Shown here: positions 62,187 through 64,000 of the stretch, piece by piece
How positions within the stretch are numbered: the first letter of the stretch is position 1
How the letters are laid out: every line of letters starts with the position of its first letter
Source: Calliopsis andreniformis
Lineage: Eukaryota; Arthropoda; Insecta; Hymenoptera; Andrenidae
Assembly (NCBI RefSeq): GCF_051401765.1
Contig: NW_027480422.1
Coordinates: forward strand, 27,794,001-27,858,000
Reading direction: 5' to 3'
Length of the DNA: 64,000 nt
The notes under the pieces: generated by a model
What the model was told of the DNA's origin: nothing
Seen by the model: the letters and a program-made list of their open reading frames with translations, nothing else
The model's database searches: none
Program-made: the position numbers and the translations under genes

Positions 62187-64000
62187 ATTATTCCTGTTAT
62201 ATGATGGAAAAGCGGATGTGTCTAGTTTGTATTTTATGCTTCTGGCGTTGACTTCTTAGGCCCTAACTACTGGATATCGTGGAGCAACGCCCTAGGGTTA
62301 AGCCTAGGTTGCCGGGAACGTAGAAATGACCATTAGTTTCACACTGGTTGCAATCATTCCTGTTATACGATGGAAAAACTGTTGTATTTATTTTGAATTT
62401 TATGCCTCTGGCGTTGACTTCTTAGGCCCTAACAATTGGATCTGGTGGAGCAACGCCCTAGGGTGAAGCCTAGGTTGCCCGGAACGTAGAAATGACCATA
62501 TCTTTCACACAGGTTGCAATTATTCCTGTTATACGATAGAAAAACTGTTGGATTTTTATTACATTTTATGCTTCGGGCGTTGACTTCTAAGGCCCTAACT
62601 ATTGGATCTGGTGTACCAACGCTCTAGAGTGAAGTGTAGATTGCCCGGAACGGAGAAATGACCTTTACTTTCACACTGGTTGCAATTTTTCCTGTTACAC
62701 GATGGAAAAACTGTTGTATTTATATTGTACTTTATGCTTCGTGCGTTGACTTCTAAGGCCCTAACTATTCGATCTGGTGGAGGAACGCCCTAGGCTGAAG
62801 CCTAGGCTGCCCGGAACGTAGAAATGACCATAACTTTCATACTGGTTGCACTTATTCGTTTTATACGATGGATAAACTGTTGTATTTATACTGTATTTTA
62901 TGCTTCTGGCGTTGACTTCTAAGGCCCTAACAATTCGATGTGGTGGAGCAACACCCTAGAGCAAAACCTAGGTTGCCCAGAACGTAGAAATGACCATACC
63001 TTTCACACAGGTTGCAATTATTCCTGCTATACGATGGAAAGACTGTTGTATTTATTTTGTATTTTACGCATCTGGCGTTGACTTCTTAGGCCCTAACTAA
63101 TGGATCTGATGGAGCAACGCCCTAGGGTGAAGCCTAGGTTGCCCGGAATTTAGTAGTGACCATAACTTTCATACTGGTTGTAATTATTCGTTTTATACGA
63201 TGGAAAAACTGTTGTATTTATTTTGTATTTTATGCTTCTGGCGTTGACTTCTAAGGCCGTAACTATTCGATGTGGTGGAGCAGCGTCCTAGAGTTAAGCC
63301 TAGGTTGCCCGGAACGTAGAAATGGCCATATCTTTCACACTGGTGGCAATTATTCCTGTTATACGATGGAAAAACTGTTGTATTTATTTTGAATTTTATG
63401 CTTCTGGCGTTGACTTCTTAGGCCCTAACTATTCGATCTGGTGGAGCAACGTCCTAGGGTGAAGCCTAGGCTGCCCGGAACGTAGAAATGACCTTTTACT
63501 TTCACACTGGTTGCAATTTTACCTGTTACACGATGGAAAAACTGTTGTATTTATATTGTACTTTATGCTTCGGGCGTTGACTTCTAAGGCCCTAACTATT
63601 CGATCTGGTGGAGCAACGTCCTAGGGTGAAGCCTAGGCTGCCCGGAACGTAGAAATGACCTTTACTTACACACTGGTTGCAATTTTTCCTGTTACACGAT
63701 GGAAAAACTGTTGTATTTATATTGTACTTTATGCTTCGGGCGTTGTCTTGTAAGGCCCGAACTATTCGATCTGGTGGAGGAACGCCCTAGGGTGAAGCCT
63801 AGGCTGCCCGGAACGTAGAAATAACCATAACTTTCATACTAGTTGCACTTACTCGTTTTATACGATGGAAAAACTGTTGTATTTATACTGTATTTTATGC
63901 TTCTGGCGTTGACTTCTAAGGCCCTAACTATTCGATGTGGTGGAGCAACGCCCTTGAGCAAAACCTAGGTTGCCCAGAACGTAGAAATGACCATATCTTT
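62187..64000 (+). repeat. Return to H-type monomer order, cut by the window end
   Basis: 62187 to about 63.8 kb matches 46.58-48.2 kb in H2 at an offset of 15605 bp (94 monomers + 1). It includes the 167-bp monomer with CCTTTTACTTTC (about 63492) and the CCTAGGCTG direct repeat. It has diverged slightly, for example GACCATAACTTTCATAC at about 63158 against GACCATACCTTTCATAC. From about 63.74 kb it departs (GTCTTGTAAGGCCCG) and takes up the order seen after 47.2 kb in H2. Confidence 0.75.

Larger units (their letters stand above)
1..64000 (+). repeat. Continuous 166-bp tandem satellite array filling the window
   Basis: The landmark GTTGACTTCT recurs every 166 bp: its TTGAC starts at 332, 498, 664 and 830, and likewise to the window end. 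64000/166 gives about 385 monomers. Every monomer I followed reads in the same direction. I saw no inverted monomer, no unrelated insertion and no unique DNA. The array is cut at both window edges, so its full length is unknown. Role is inferred, not shown: arrays of this type in eukaryotes typically form centromeric or pericentromeric heterochromatin. No gene is supported anywhere, so this entry also covers every gene-free stretch. The plus orientation is only the convention used here. Confidence 0.98.

Noticed and set aside
1..64000. CRISPR array
   Set aside because: There is no short repeat with unique spacers; the whole 166-bp period is conserved end to end, and repeats and 'spacers' vary equally.
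1..64000. Tandem tRNA, 5S rRNA or snRNA gene array
   Set aside because: The monomer has no recognisable tRNA arms or A/B boxes, no 5S-like core and no terminator T-run after a conserved transcript-like region.

Overview
The whole 64 kb window is one uninterrupted tandem satellite DNA array. The unit is about 166 bp, so roughly 385 monomers are present. All run head to tail in the same direction, and the array continues past both window ends. I found no protein-coding gene, tRNA, rRNA, CRISPR array, transposon or unique-sequence island. The open reading frames present (85 to 140 codons at most) are by-products of the repeat: the same few peptides recur at repeat-unit spacings on both strands. 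An array this long, with a nucleosome-sized unit and multi-kilobase higher-order structure, points to a eukaryotic chromosome, most likely centromeric, pericentromeric or other heterochromatin. I do not recognise the satellite family and cannot name the species. CpG dinucleotides are nearly undepleted in the consensus (6 seen, about 7 expected from base composition). That fits a genome with little CpG methylation, such as many invertebrates, or a young array, but it proves neither.

The information lies in how monomers are grouped. Monomer variants repeat in blocks whose offsets are almost exact multiples of 166, giving nested higher-order repeats of several lengths. From left to right: (1) 1-8200 is a heterogeneous stretch with short local duplications. 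(2) 8201-17664 and 17665-25305 are two tandem copies of a 57-monomer segment; the second copy lost 6, 4 and 1 monomers at three places. (3) The end of that second copy belongs to a further series of units of 3.8-5 kb starting near 22.56, 26.39 and 31.28 kb and ending near 36.1 kb. (4) 36.1-40.15 kb is a mosaic that becomes the most divergent part of the window at about 38.2-40.1 kb. (5) 40781-44599 and 44600-48418 are two apparently identical 3819 bp (23-monomer) units, H1 and H2. (6) 48419-49886 is a linker. (7) Three units, K1 (22 monomers), K2 (29 monomers) and K3, start near 49887, 53539 and 58353. (8) From about 62187 the sequence returns to H-type order up to the window end.

The left part (to about 36 kb) and the right part (from about 40 kb) carry different diagnostic variants: GAATTC occurs only in the left part and GATATC only in the right. 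They look like two subdomains of one array homogenised separately, the right one more recently. All boundaries come from reading the sequence by eye and are good to about 10-50 bp; identities are impressions unless a count is given. No previously undescribed gene system is visible; the notable content is the layered duplication history.
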